The position numbers and the translations under genes are program-made. Shown piece by piece: positions 54,758-64,000 of a DNA stretch of 64,000 bases. Position 1 is the stretch's first letter. Each line of letters starts with the position of its first letter. The stretch lies in the NCBI GenBank assembly GCA_018398805.1, contig JAGFBZ010000706.1:1-64000 (forward strand), given 5' to 3'. Source of the DNA: Hirundichthys speculiger (Eukaryota > Chordata > Actinopteri > Beloniformes > Exocoetidae). The notes beneath the pieces are model-generated. The model was not told the origin of the DNA. It did not search any database and saw only the letters and a list, made by a program, of their open reading frames with translations.

Positions 54758-57112
54758 AATATATACATATATATTTTATCGCGCATTTACGCATGTTACT
54801 CACATGCTTTTGTTTTGAAAAGTCTGTTACTGGCTGCTGCTGAACTGGAAAAGAATTGGCAGATAAACATGTGGAAAAGCTAAAACAGACATGGAGAGCG
54901 GTAAAAATCCATGTACTTTACAGTTTGGGTAGCAACTCAGGTAGCAATATTAACAATTCAGTCTGAAAAAAAAAATTCTGGACTGCAACAAAACTTTCAA
55001 ACCCCTTTGTTCAAGACGATCGCGTCATTCCTCCATTTTACATCATATCTGCTCCATGTGTTGACCATCGTGCTATTCTTTTACTGGTTACTTCAGTGCG
55101 GCTCTATCTAGCGGCACAGATCTGTAATGACAACAGAAAGTCTCATCCTCGATCATAAAACGACCCCCATTTTTGAGAAAATTACTTCTAGATTAAAATA
55201 TCGTCCTATATCCGGGCCAGTACGGTAGTTTGATGAAGGACTTATTCAACAGCAGATGGGTGTCCTGCAATGCTGGAAATGAGCATCAGAAGATTCTGTG
55301 CTCGTCATGATCTGAAGAGAAAAAGACTTATGTCAGACGCAGAGCTAAAGAGCGCTTTGGTTCATCTATATATGAGCTGAATTTTCATTCAGATTTCCAC
55401 AATATTGCAAATATTATAGTATGTTATTCCAGCGCCGCCATGCTACATGAACTGCAGTGCACAGAGCCATTTCAGGCAATTTTTTATTGTGTTAGATTAA
55501 AAAAAATGAAAAACAAAATAAAAGGTCACTTTTTAATTTTTTTGATTTTTGATTGACAATTGAAAATGGAAAGAAGAATGATAAACAGATTGATAAAGTT
55601 ACAGAACTTTCACATGGACATTTTCATTTTAAAGTTCTCCCAAACGGAGGATTCGACAGAAACAAGGTTATTTGTAACAACTGACAAGTTGAACTCCCTG
55701 TTAATAGATTCTGCTGTTACCTCAGAAATTACCTGTTTTAATGATATGATTGTGGCTCAGGATTTTGTTGGTAGACTTTTTTTTCATTTTTCATAAAAAA
55801 CAGGATGACAATGCCCTGGCCGTGGCAATAAGCTTTATTTTATTTTACATTTTTTAAGATGAGATTTACACTAAAATGTGTTACTGACAAGTGCTGATGT
55901 TAAAAGTGTTTAAACAACAAATGTTATGGCACTTTAGTTCATATGGCAACAGAAGGTGAGAGTGGTGAGAGTCAATTAAATGGTGGAAGACGAGAGCGAA
56001 GTTGTGACTAGCTTGTTAGCATCGCTTTTTCAAGGCGGCCTTTCACAGAAAAACTTCAAATAATAAAAAGTGGAAGACCAACTCTAATAAAGTTGTAAAG
56101 GCATTTCAAGACTGAAAATTACCAGCGCTATCCATGGATGATGGGCTGTAAGAAAACAAACAGAGTGTACTGCTGGAGTTGTTTACTTTTCATAACGGGC
56201 AGGTCATCCACCTGGGTCAGCGGTGGATTTGTGAGCCTTACAAATCTGACAAAGTCACCCCACCGACATCAAGATTCTGCAGCACACCTGCAAGCAACGG
56301 TCAGTTTGAAAACTTTTGGAGACACAAGAGTTGATCTTCAGCTAGATGAGCAGCGCCATAATCATTCTACAGCCCACAACAACAACAAGGTCGGGAAGAG
56401 AACAGAGAGATCCTGAAACGTCTCATCAGTGTGGTCACATTTCTTGAAAAGCAAGAGCTGGTATTTCGAGGACATGATGAAAGTAAAGATTCTGAAAACA
56501 AGGGGAACTACTTGGAGTTACTGGAGTTTCTGGCAGAGTATGACAGCCCTCTGTACTGTCCTCTGGATTTCGGCCACTGCTTTCATTGGCACCTCCAGCA
56601 AAATTCAGAATGACCTGATTCAGTCTGTGGCGGATGTAATGACCGACACAATGAGGGAGGAGGTGAGGAACTTTTGTCTCCGTTATGGTAGATGAGACAA
56701 CTGACGTAAGTAACACCGCTCAGATGTCATATATCCTCCGTTAAGGAGTAAAGGAGCACTTTCTCCAGTTTGGTGATGTCAGTGGTGATAGGTACGCAGA
56801 AGCCATGGACAAGTTTTGGAGTTTCTGGAGAACTGTGCCTGCACCAATCGCATTGCCCAGTGTTATGATGGAGCTGCAGTCATAGCATCTCGACTGCATG
56901 GGGTCCAAGCCAAAATAAAGGAAAAAATACGACAAGCTCTCTTCGTTCACTGTTATGCACACTCTCTGAACCTTGTCATGTCTCAAAGTGCTGCTAAAAT
57001 AAAAGAATTCAAAATTATATTCTCACACCTCAGTGGCCTTGCAACCTTTTTCTCAAAGTCAGCCAAACGCACAAAACTCCTGGATGAAATATGCCGGCAG
57101 AGACTGATATAG
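54758..57112 (+). mobile_element. hAT element copy B with decayed transposase
   Basis: It is homologous to copy A (41627-43210) over 54780-55960, without the SINE. It is longer because it also holds transposase sequence from 56138 onward. The termini are not clear, so the boundaries are approximate. Confidence 0.7.
56138..57112 (+). pseudogene. hAT transposase (TTF/ZMYM-like), broken and 3' truncated
   Basis: The frame changes repeatedly. A TTF-type zinc finger remnant (RVYCWSCLLF, then GFVSLTNLTKSPHRHQDSAA, with a late H) is followed by LVFRGHDESKDSENKGNYLE, LLEFLAEYDSPL, then NDLIQSVADVMTDTMREEVR. The last segment (56816-57112) has CYDGAAVIASRLHGVQAKIK and ALFVHCYAHSLNLVMSQSA, the C..H motif of the RNase H-like core. 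This matches ZMYM1/TTF-type hAT transposases found in vertebrate genomes. The part after EICRQRL, including the dimerisation domain, is lost. Confidence 0.82.
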
Positions 57113-57114
57113 CT

Positions 57115-57600
57115 AATACTCCCTCTGCGCTCTGTGTTTGGTTCTGCTGGTGTTTTTATTTTTTCCCTGCTAACCAGGTTTTTTCCTCTCCACTGTTACC
57201 TCTTTCTAGCTCAGGAGATTGTACCTAAGTGAAGATTTGATGCAATCTGCTGGGTTCCTTAGCTAGGCTATTATTTTTTATTAATCCGCATAACACAAAT
57301 TTTGTATTTTGAAATAAATTGGAATGAATTCCTTTATGAATGTGAGTGATTTGGATTATAAATTGGAATTAATAGAATTATGTATTTAAATAAAGGGGAT
57401 CATGAACCTGAATGGATTGGAATTAATTGGATAATGAATAGGAAAGAATTTGATTATACCTGATTTCAGTGAATTGAACTGAATTTGATTACAACTGATA
57501 CTTAATTTAATAAAATTTAACTTTGTGAACTTAGAATTCTTTCAAAGTAAAATTCCTTGAGATGACCTTGTTGTAAATTGGAGCTATACAAATACAAGTG
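57115..57600 (+). mobile_element. retroelement 3' tail fragment
   Basis: It carries a run of gaattggaatta-like degenerate repeats and ends ttgagatgaccttgttgtaa attggagctatacaaataca. This is the same tail type as 36660-36720 (gctatacaaataaaattg). It has no coding part. Confidence 0.5.
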
Positions 57601-57977
57601 AGTGGAAAAGTGAACCCTGTGGAAATGTGATGAGACACAGCTGGTTGTCCTTGGGATGACACCTTAAATTAATGTCCAGGGAGGAGTGTGCATGTACATA
57701 TAATGACTGAATTTTCCAGGGTCTACTTAAGAACTCTGAGTCTCTGTGTTATTTGGACACATTATTGGGACATTTGCGTGACTCTAAAAGGGAGATTTGA
57801 AGAGGTCGATAGTTTCTCTCTAGGCCTGCATGACACTGGATATTTGCCGAGATCTGATATGCTGATATTTTGAAACAAATTTTTGTCTCTTGCCAATGCC
57901 GATACAGATATATGCTTCTGATTCAGTACTTAATACTGACAACATTAAATCAACATTAATTTATGATGCTCTTATCA

Positions 57978-58505
57978 TCATGGCGGGAGGACTAATGCAA
58001 ACACATCCCCATAACAACATAAGAAAACTACTGCAGTTTGCTGCAATTTACATGTAAATTCCAGGAGTTTCTGAGTGATGCCTTTTATCCCGGGGTGGTC
58101 ATGGTCATAGTTGTTGTCTCTGTTAAGAGAGTTGAGAAGCGAGTGCTGACAGCTTTTATTCTTGGGAGTCTCGTTCTTTTCCTTGGTCTTCACAGATTCC
58201 TTATGCTGCCCAGGATTTTTTAGATGAGGGATTAAATTAGTGGTGTTGAAGGAGTAGGTTTTGACTCTTCCTTGCACAACCGACGTTGAGCAGTCATTGC
58301 AAACAGCAACTTTATTATCACTTTCTGACACTGTTAAAATCTTCACAAAGCAGACATCTATGGTTTGTCCCTCTTTTATGCTCATCAACGTAATGACACG
58401 TCTTTCTTTTTTTAATCTTGCCATGCTAGCGTGCTCATGGCATGCTTCATGAAAAAAAAAAAAACAATATTGGCATAGGACCATCTGCGTGTAATGCTGA
58501 TGCAT
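57978..58505 (-). pseudogene. BED-finger hAT transposase N-terminal remnant
   Basis: The minus-strand frame contains DNKVAVCNDCSTSVVQGRVK followed by SFNTTNLIPHLKNPGQHKE: Cys pair, then a His pair with the typical NTTNLxxHL sequence of BED zinc fingers in hAT transposases. The continuation to the catalytic core is absent. A possible hAT-type terminus lies near 57820-57860 (ggcctgcatgacactggata), which would be its downstream end. Confidence 0.72.
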
Positions 58506-58869
58506 TTAACTTTATAGTCTTTATCCGTAGATACCAAGGTTATGCAGATATCACCTTGCATATTTCTTTTCCCTTCATTATTTTCAGACACTTCCTCTTT
58601 TACCTACTAGCCAATAATGAGAGTGATGTGAGAGATGCTAAACCTATTCAGCAGTGTTTTTACCATACTTCATCAGTGAAGCAGGAACTTCTGGACTCTG
58701 AAGGGAAGTTCATGTTGGAGCACAACACAGCCATTCTTTCATGCTCAAGTTTGGCCTCCCCATATCTGCTTTTGAAAAAGTCTGACCAGACTGTTTCCCT
58801 GACTTTTGCAAAGTTCATGTGATCACAAAGTCAAATTCTTTTCCTTTGCGACATGGATGATTGTGAAAT

Positions 58870-59120
58870 GAAATGAAAAATACTTTATTTATCCCATAAA
58901 GGGAAATTCAACACTGTAGCAAGGGCTCTTTTTTTTCTTTTTTAAAACAACAGACAAATGACAGCAATAATAATAATATTACAACAATAATAATAATAAT
59001 ATTAATTGATAATAATAATAATAGTAGGTTTTATGTCTTGTTGTGGAGGCTGATGGCTGCTGGCAGGAATGATCTTCTGCTTCTGATTGTGTAGACAGAG
59101 CTGGTTTAGCTGGTTCTTCT
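58870..59120 (-). mobile_element. CR1/Rex1-group LINE 3' tail fragment
   Basis: The reverse complement reads ctacagtgttgaatttccct then ttatgggataaataaagta, the same terminus as the LINE at 46886. It is interrupted by an (AAT)n stretch at 58963-59022. The far part (to about 59120) may be a decayed end of the LINE ORF. Confidence 0.55.
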
Positions 59121-59124
59121 ATCA

Positions 59125-60035
59125 CCTCTACTGGTTTGTATGTCTATGCCATATGCTCTGAAAAATGCTTCTACCAATTTTCAGTACTTAATCAACTGAG
59201 TAGTTTATGTACCTTAAGGTTGTGCTGTGAACTTGGATGACATCATCTACAGTAACACATTAGAGGCTCATGTAAAGCGAATAGAAGTTTGTTTGACAGG
59301 ATTGTCTGGGTCGACCTTAATATAAATCTGGCTAAATTTGAGTTCACTTAGGTAAGGTTGTAGGTCAGGGTCAGGTCCGGCCAGTGAGTTGAGCCAACAA
59401 GATGGAGCAATACTTCTTTTTAGCTTTCCTTCCTGAACTTTAACTCCTACCAGTTGAACTATTCCATTGTGGAAAAAGAGTAATTAGCTTTGATATGATA
59501 TGTGGGAGCAGAGACCTGTAACTGTTTACCCAGATCATAACCCCCCCCACCACCACCACTCCACTCTCTTCAGAATCCAAACCAACACCTTATTAGATGG
59601 TGTATCTTTCTTCAGCCAGTATAACTTGGAATATTCACCATGTAAAACGTCCAAGAAATGTTTTAGCTGATGCATTGTTGAGGGCTGTGCCACAGTAGTG
59701 TTTTGCTTACGAACATTTATTTCCTCTTCCCCCAAGGCTCCACAGATGGCTGGGCTAGATAAGGGAGAATGCTTGATTTTGATATTTGAATGACAGGTGC
59801 TATTTTGTCCCATTTTATGGAAGTTAATATGATGGGACACCTTTGTCTTTCTGCCTGGGAAGGTTTTCTCCTGGCAAGAGCCAATTTGGGTCACCAGAGA
59901 ATTTTCTATACTCGGGTGTGAGAATGGCTACAGCTATAAAAGCCAATTTCTTGAGGGGCCTGGTATCTTCCTCTGAGCAGACTCCTCTTTACAACATAGA
60001 TTCCAAAGGTTGTTTGATTCCTTCTGCTCCTCTGT
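59125..60035. other. intronic, no element recognised
   Basis: Open frames at 59535-59894 (minus) and 59843-60037 (plus) lack domain features. A short ccccccc/caccaccacc patch lies near 59540. Confidence 0.45.
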
Positions 60036-60039
60036 AGCA

Positions 60040-60240
60040 ACCAATAATGTATAACCAGGCAATAATGCAATAACTGCTTATAATGTGATAATTTTGTCCA
60101 TTTTAAATGTAATAACTTGCCCATAAATTAAGGGGTTATTATGTTATTGGATGGTTATTATATTATTGGCTTGGCATTATTAAAAAAAATCCTTTGAAAA
60201 AGTAATAAGAGCTAACAGTAATGTAATAATTCATATAGGA
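60040..60240. repeat. AT-rich self-complementary repeat (MITE-like)
   Basis: Words of the type aataatgtataacc and ggttattatattattgg recur in opposite orientations, so the two halves can pair. It resembles a hairpin MITE based on taataatgtaata units. The ends are not sharp. Confidence 0.5.
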
Positions 60241-61637
60241 CTTCATTTCTTGGAAATAAATGAGTTTTTTTTTTTGTATAATCTGCCTGTGTATTGTTTA
60301 CTTTATTTAAAACTGTTTTTATAGGTTTGAAACTCATATTGTTCTGTGTTAAGTGTTGAAAAAGGGAATAACTTTGTCTATAATAGTTTTTTTTACAAGC
60401 AGTCTTTATCTTCTCCCACATTATTTCGGAATTCAGAGGACACAGACAAAGACAAATGGCTGATGAGACCTATGATGTCATACTCAAGGCTCTGAAGGGG
60501 GAATTTAATGTTCCTGTAGCAGAGAGATCTGGGACCCACTAGTATGCACTTATTCAGCTGTGGCAGAATAGACAGCAATAACCGTCAGGAAGGATGATTC
60601 AGTCAATAACATTCAATGGAAAACTGGTACCCAGAGAGTCAACTATCTCTGCAGTTGTAAATAAGGCTCTTGATGGAAGAAAAGGCTCTGGTGTAAGAAA
60701 ATTAAACATATACTTTAGAGAACAGTACTGAGGAACAGTCCAGAGATAAGCATTTTTCTTGGACTTGTGGAGCCTGGCAAGAAAAATCAAGACTCACAAA
60801 ACACCATTGGATGCTATTTTAGTACGTTCTTTGAACGTACCAGTGAGACTCTTCTCTTCCTTGCATTACAGGCCAGTCTAACTATTTAATTTAGTGTTAT
60901 CTGAAAACCATACTTTCCCTAAGATTATATAGTAATGGATGCAGCAGAACTGTCAGTAGCTCTTACCTTGACCAGTGTTCAGAGTGAAGCGTCTTTAAAT
61001 GCTGTTGTAAATTAGTGCTAGGTCAGTGAAGCACTTATTATGTGTGTGAATTCTGGTTCAAAGGTAGAAATGGTCCAAAGAAGGTCTGATTGACATGTAG
61101 GAGGACAGCTGCACGTTCACAGTTTTTATACCCCGCATTGATGGGCAAGCATCGAATAGAATGGAAAAAAACTGCGATAATCATTTATTAGGGCTTGGTT
61201 GAAAATGATTCAAAGTAACATTCAGTGAATTAATATCTATTCATTATCTACACCCTTTTAGTTCTATTTCAGGGTCACAGGGATCTGCTGGAACCTATCC
61301 CAGCTTTCTTGGGGTGAAAGGCAGGGGTACGCCCTTGACAGGTCGCAAATAATAGTTTAATGTTATTTGGATATGAAGCAACGGGATAGACAAATTGGCT
61401 TCTTAAAATTATTTATATATTTAGGGATACAGTGGATTTTTCACTATGACATTTTTAAAGGATGGGCTGTTTGACTTGTTGCTCTTTCCATCTCATAATT
61501 CCCTCATTGTGTGAGAAACAAAAATGTAAGCAGTTAACAACAAAAGTTAGCATGAGAATTATTTAATACACACTTTCATGGAAGTTTGTGAAAGAACAAT
61601 AGCCCATTCTGATTATGTGTCTTGTCTTTGTCTTCAG
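60241..61637. other. intronic; small SINE tail fragment only
   Basis: No exon was found. A minus-strand fragment at 61262-61348 (read in reverse: gacctgtcaagggcgtaccc ... ggataggttccagcagatcc) is a tail piece of the SINE seen at 35092. Confidence 0.5.
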
Positions 61638-62422
61638 ACTGTGTGGAAATCATCTCCAGCATCAGATCAGTGAAAATCCTGAAGCGAGTGGGCAGCCCCA
61701 GGGGCATGTGGACCAGAGACCCAAGATCATCCAAGGTTTACATCTTTAATGGAACATCTGGAAATACTATCTTCCAGTTCAACTCTGTACGTGATTTTTC
61801 TCGCTCTGTGGGAGTCACAGGCAGCAGAAACATCAAGCTTCCCTCTGAGTGGAGTGGTCCTGGTAGTGCTGTTTATAATGGCTATTTGTACTACGTGACG
61901 CAGGAGACTGATACAGATGTGCAGGTGGTCAAATATGACCTGCAGAGTGGCTCTGTGACAGACACCGCCATATTCCCTTTGGGGAGCCAAGCCAGTCTTT
62001 ACACCCTCAACCCAGAAACTGTTGCAGACCTCGCAGCAGATGATGAAGGTCTTTGGCTTCTTTACACCCCCAGTGACAGTGAACCCAATATCAGCCTTGC
62101 AAAGATGGACACTGCTACACTAGATATAGAGCAAGTCTGGGACACCCAGTGCCCACGGGAAAACGCAGAGGCAGCTTTTGTGATCTGTGGGATTGTCTAT
62201 GTTGTTTACAATACGCGCCTGGCCAGCCGATCTCACATTCAGTGTTTGTTTGATGTCAATGACATGGTGATCAGCGAGGAAGCTCCTCTGCTCTACTTTC
62301 CCAGGAGGTACGGAGCCCACGCCAGCCTGAAATACAACCCCCAGGAGAAACAGCTTTATGGCTGGGATGATGGCTATCAGATAATCTACAGACTGGCTAT
62401 GAAGAGGAAACTCTTGGCTTGA
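61638..62422 (+). CDS. olfml3: olfactomedin-like protein 3, exon 3 (olfactomedin domain, stop)
   Basis: The terminal coding exon begins with the last two bases of codon 143 after a pyrimidine-rich acceptor ending tcttcag. It encodes residues 144-403, essentially the whole olfactomedin (OLF) beta-propeller. Visible hallmarks are DCVEIISSIRSVKILKRVG at the domain start, GMWTRDP, ADDEGLWLLY (about 277-286), CPRENAEAAFVICG (314-327), YVVYNTR, and the C-terminal block YFPRRYGAHASLKYNP with GWDDGYQIIYRL. C144 and C326 are likely partners of the conserved OLF disulfide. Possible N-glycosylation sites are N180 (NGT) and N293 (NIS). The frame is intact, with no stops or frameshifts, in contrast to all surrounding mobile DNA, so the gene is probably functional. 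The stop is TGA at 62420. Confidence 0.95.
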
Positions 62423-62487
62423 CAACAAAGAAGAGGTGTCTTTTTTTCAAAAGTAAGGAAAGCAGCCGTTAATTTTTATATTCGGCC

Positions 62488-62493
62488 AATAAA
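62488..62493 (+). terminator. olfml3 polyadenylation signal AATAAA
   Basis: A canonical AATAAA sits 66 bases after the olfml3 stop codon, within ggccaataaactttcc, giving a short 3' UTR. It is the first AATAAA downstream of the stop on this strand. Later sites could also be used. Confidence 0.7.
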
Positions 62494-62499
62494 CTTTCC

Positions 62500-64000
62500 A
62501 AACCTTTGTACTATTTTGTAGAATTATAACCCCAGAAAAAAAAAGCAGATTCATGACATGAGTTTTGCTACATGTAGGTAGTTAGGTATTTGATCTTGTG
62601 ATATCCACTGCACTTCTGCCTGCCGGAGGAACAGGAAAAGGACCCTGAAGAAGCATCGTTAATCAGAAATTGAACACAAGATAATTATTGGGGTAATTTC
62701 TCTGTCTCTGCATTGACATGAACAACGTCATGTAATTCATAATTTTATAAAATGCTGTCTTTTTTTGTCTTTTTATTAATGCAAATACATTCTTTAGCTC
62801 AATGGCATGTCCCAAAAGGTATTAATACATTGGTATGAAAGGAGTTTAGATACTAGATTCTAAATCTGAGACCACATCACATTGAAACCCCTTACACGAG
62901 AGGGCAGATATGATCACAACACTGCTAACCAAACACCAGATGGATATCACTCAAAAGTCCCCCAAATATGGCACTGGAATTAGATTTATTCAGAGCTCTT
63001 TTTGCATAAGCCTTTTAATCAAAGAAAAGAGAATCAGATCACATACACTTCAATCTCCATGGAAGGAAAAAAAACAATAGGAACATTTTTAATGATAAGT
63101 TTCAGACTTTTGGGATAAAAGAATGACAAATTGTGATGAAAATACAGTTTTCTATTTTAGTTGACTATGCACCTCGTCACTGTCATTAATGAAGATAATC
63201 TAGAAACTAAAAGGTAAAGAAACATTTGTCTGAGCCAACATTTCTTCAAATATTTCTATTATTACAAGTACAAAATATTTAATAAAAAATGTAAAATTCA
63301 GTGCTATTATAACAGCTGGAAGGAATACAAGATCATATCAAGAAACACTCAAATATTAGGGAAGATAGAAGGTCTTGAAACAGAACCAGTCCATCAACTG
63401 AGGCAACAGGTACTATGAAAACACACCACATTGTCAGAAAAATAAGACCATTATAAAATACAGTGTATAAAGAACAAACAGAAACATTATTATTTTACCA
63501 CTTGTTTCGATTTCCACTTAGATATGAGAAATCTGATAATGCCATCAGTGGAGAGGAGTTTCACCTTCGATTGTGATGATTGTGTCTGAGGCAGAGCTAT
63601 TCTGAAACTGAGAGTTGTTGCTATGGTATATCGACCACAAACAACAACTAAATGAGTAATTCCTACTATAACAACTGCCAGTTACAGAAATGCCATTACT
63701 CTGTAGATGCTGACTGGAGAAGCCATCAGCTGCCCCCCGTCTGCTATATTATCTCTTACAAATGCATGCAGGTGGGGCCACAGGGAACTTGTCCCTGAAG
63801 GAAATGACTAAAACAGATCTTTGTGGGTCTGGTGAATCCATCTGTTTATCCCTTGATGTCTAGACTCAGTTTTTCAAAGACATACTCTCAGGCATGGAGT
63901 AAAATTTATTTGTGCAAGCAGCAATGAATACGAGGTGAACTGCCAGCTCCCTTGCTCGATGTTGCATTTATCATGTAGTGGTTGTATCTGTGTTTGTCAG
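62500..64000. other. downstream of olfml3, no gene recognised
   Basis: AT-rich sequence with no coding frame of note and no transposon signature. In mammals the next gene beyond OLFML3 is SYT6 on the opposite strand. A 3' UTR of such a neighbour could lie here, but the sequence does not show it. Confidence 0.4.

Larger units (their letters stand above)
52545..61637 (+). other. olfml3 intron 2
   Basis: This GT-AG intron is phase 1 and 9.1 kb long. It contains an AC/AT microsatellite (54038-54133), the end of one hAT-like element (to about 54757), a decayed hAT with transposase remnants (54758-57112), a retroelement tail (57115-57600), a minus-strand BED-finger hAT remnant (57978-58505), a minus-strand LINE tail (58870-59120) and a small SINE fragment (61262-61348). 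No host exon was seen in it. Confidence 0.85.

Noticed and set aside
56816..57112. Domesticated ZMYM-like host exon
   Set aside because: The upstream transposase is broken by stops and frameshifts, and its 3' half is missing. The surrounding hAT copy is homologous to a second decayed copy.
60040..60240. CRISPR-like or ordered repeat array
   Set aside because: The units are short, irregular and AT-rich without spacers, and the window is eukaryotic.

Overview
This window is vertebrate nuclear DNA, almost certainly from a teleost fish. The evidence is one split host gene with vertebrate exon structure and GT-AG introns, plus a dense set of fish-type transposons: a DIRS1-like tyrosine-recombinase retrotransposon, Rex1/L2/RTE-like LINEs, Tc1-like transposons, many hAT elements, a tRNA-like SINE and AT, AC and AAT microsatellites. 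I cannot name the species.

The only convincing host gene is a plus-strand olfactomedin-like 3 gene (olfml3; a or b paralogue not resolved). It has three coding exons at 46337-46447, 52229-52544 and 61638-62422. They join in phase to 403 codons: signal peptide, coiled-coil region, acidic run and C-terminal olfactomedin domain. An AATAAA lies at 62488. Both introns (5.8 and 9.1 kb) are filled mainly by transposon insertions.

Region by region: 1-2300 holds degenerate repeats, including a TGGGTT/AACCCA-rich block and an 86+ bp identical direct repeat. 2320-6812 is a nearly full-length DIRS1-like element with inverted terminal repeats and the diagnostic internal complementary region. 8185-9988 holds a TTAA-flanked MITE and a 1.17-kb hAT-type element. 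13400-17215 is a LINE graveyard (RTE, L2) with a Tc1 transposon between two L2 tails. 17845-18913 holds a SINE and two hAT MITEs. 21483-21964 and 26278-26745 are solo LTRs of one family. 28122-31133 is a 3-kb internally deleted BED-finger hAT. 32060-33610 holds LINE remnants on both strands. 35078-36720 holds a SINE and a Harbinger/MADF insertion inside an older retroelement tail. 39686-40760 is a strongly G-skewed GC-rich island. 41627-43210 is a hAT copy carrying a SINE whose empty site survives in a second copy at 54758-57112. 43490-44420 is a decayed Tc1 element. 46886-50230 is a minus-strand LINE interrupted by a solo LTR. 50474-51136 is another hAT MITE.

I found no operon-like or undescribed gene system. 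The most informative signals are structural: the DIRS circle-junction signature, exact target-site duplications for many insertions, an occupied/empty SINE site pair, and several perfect short fold-back inverted repeats in otherwise unique DNA.
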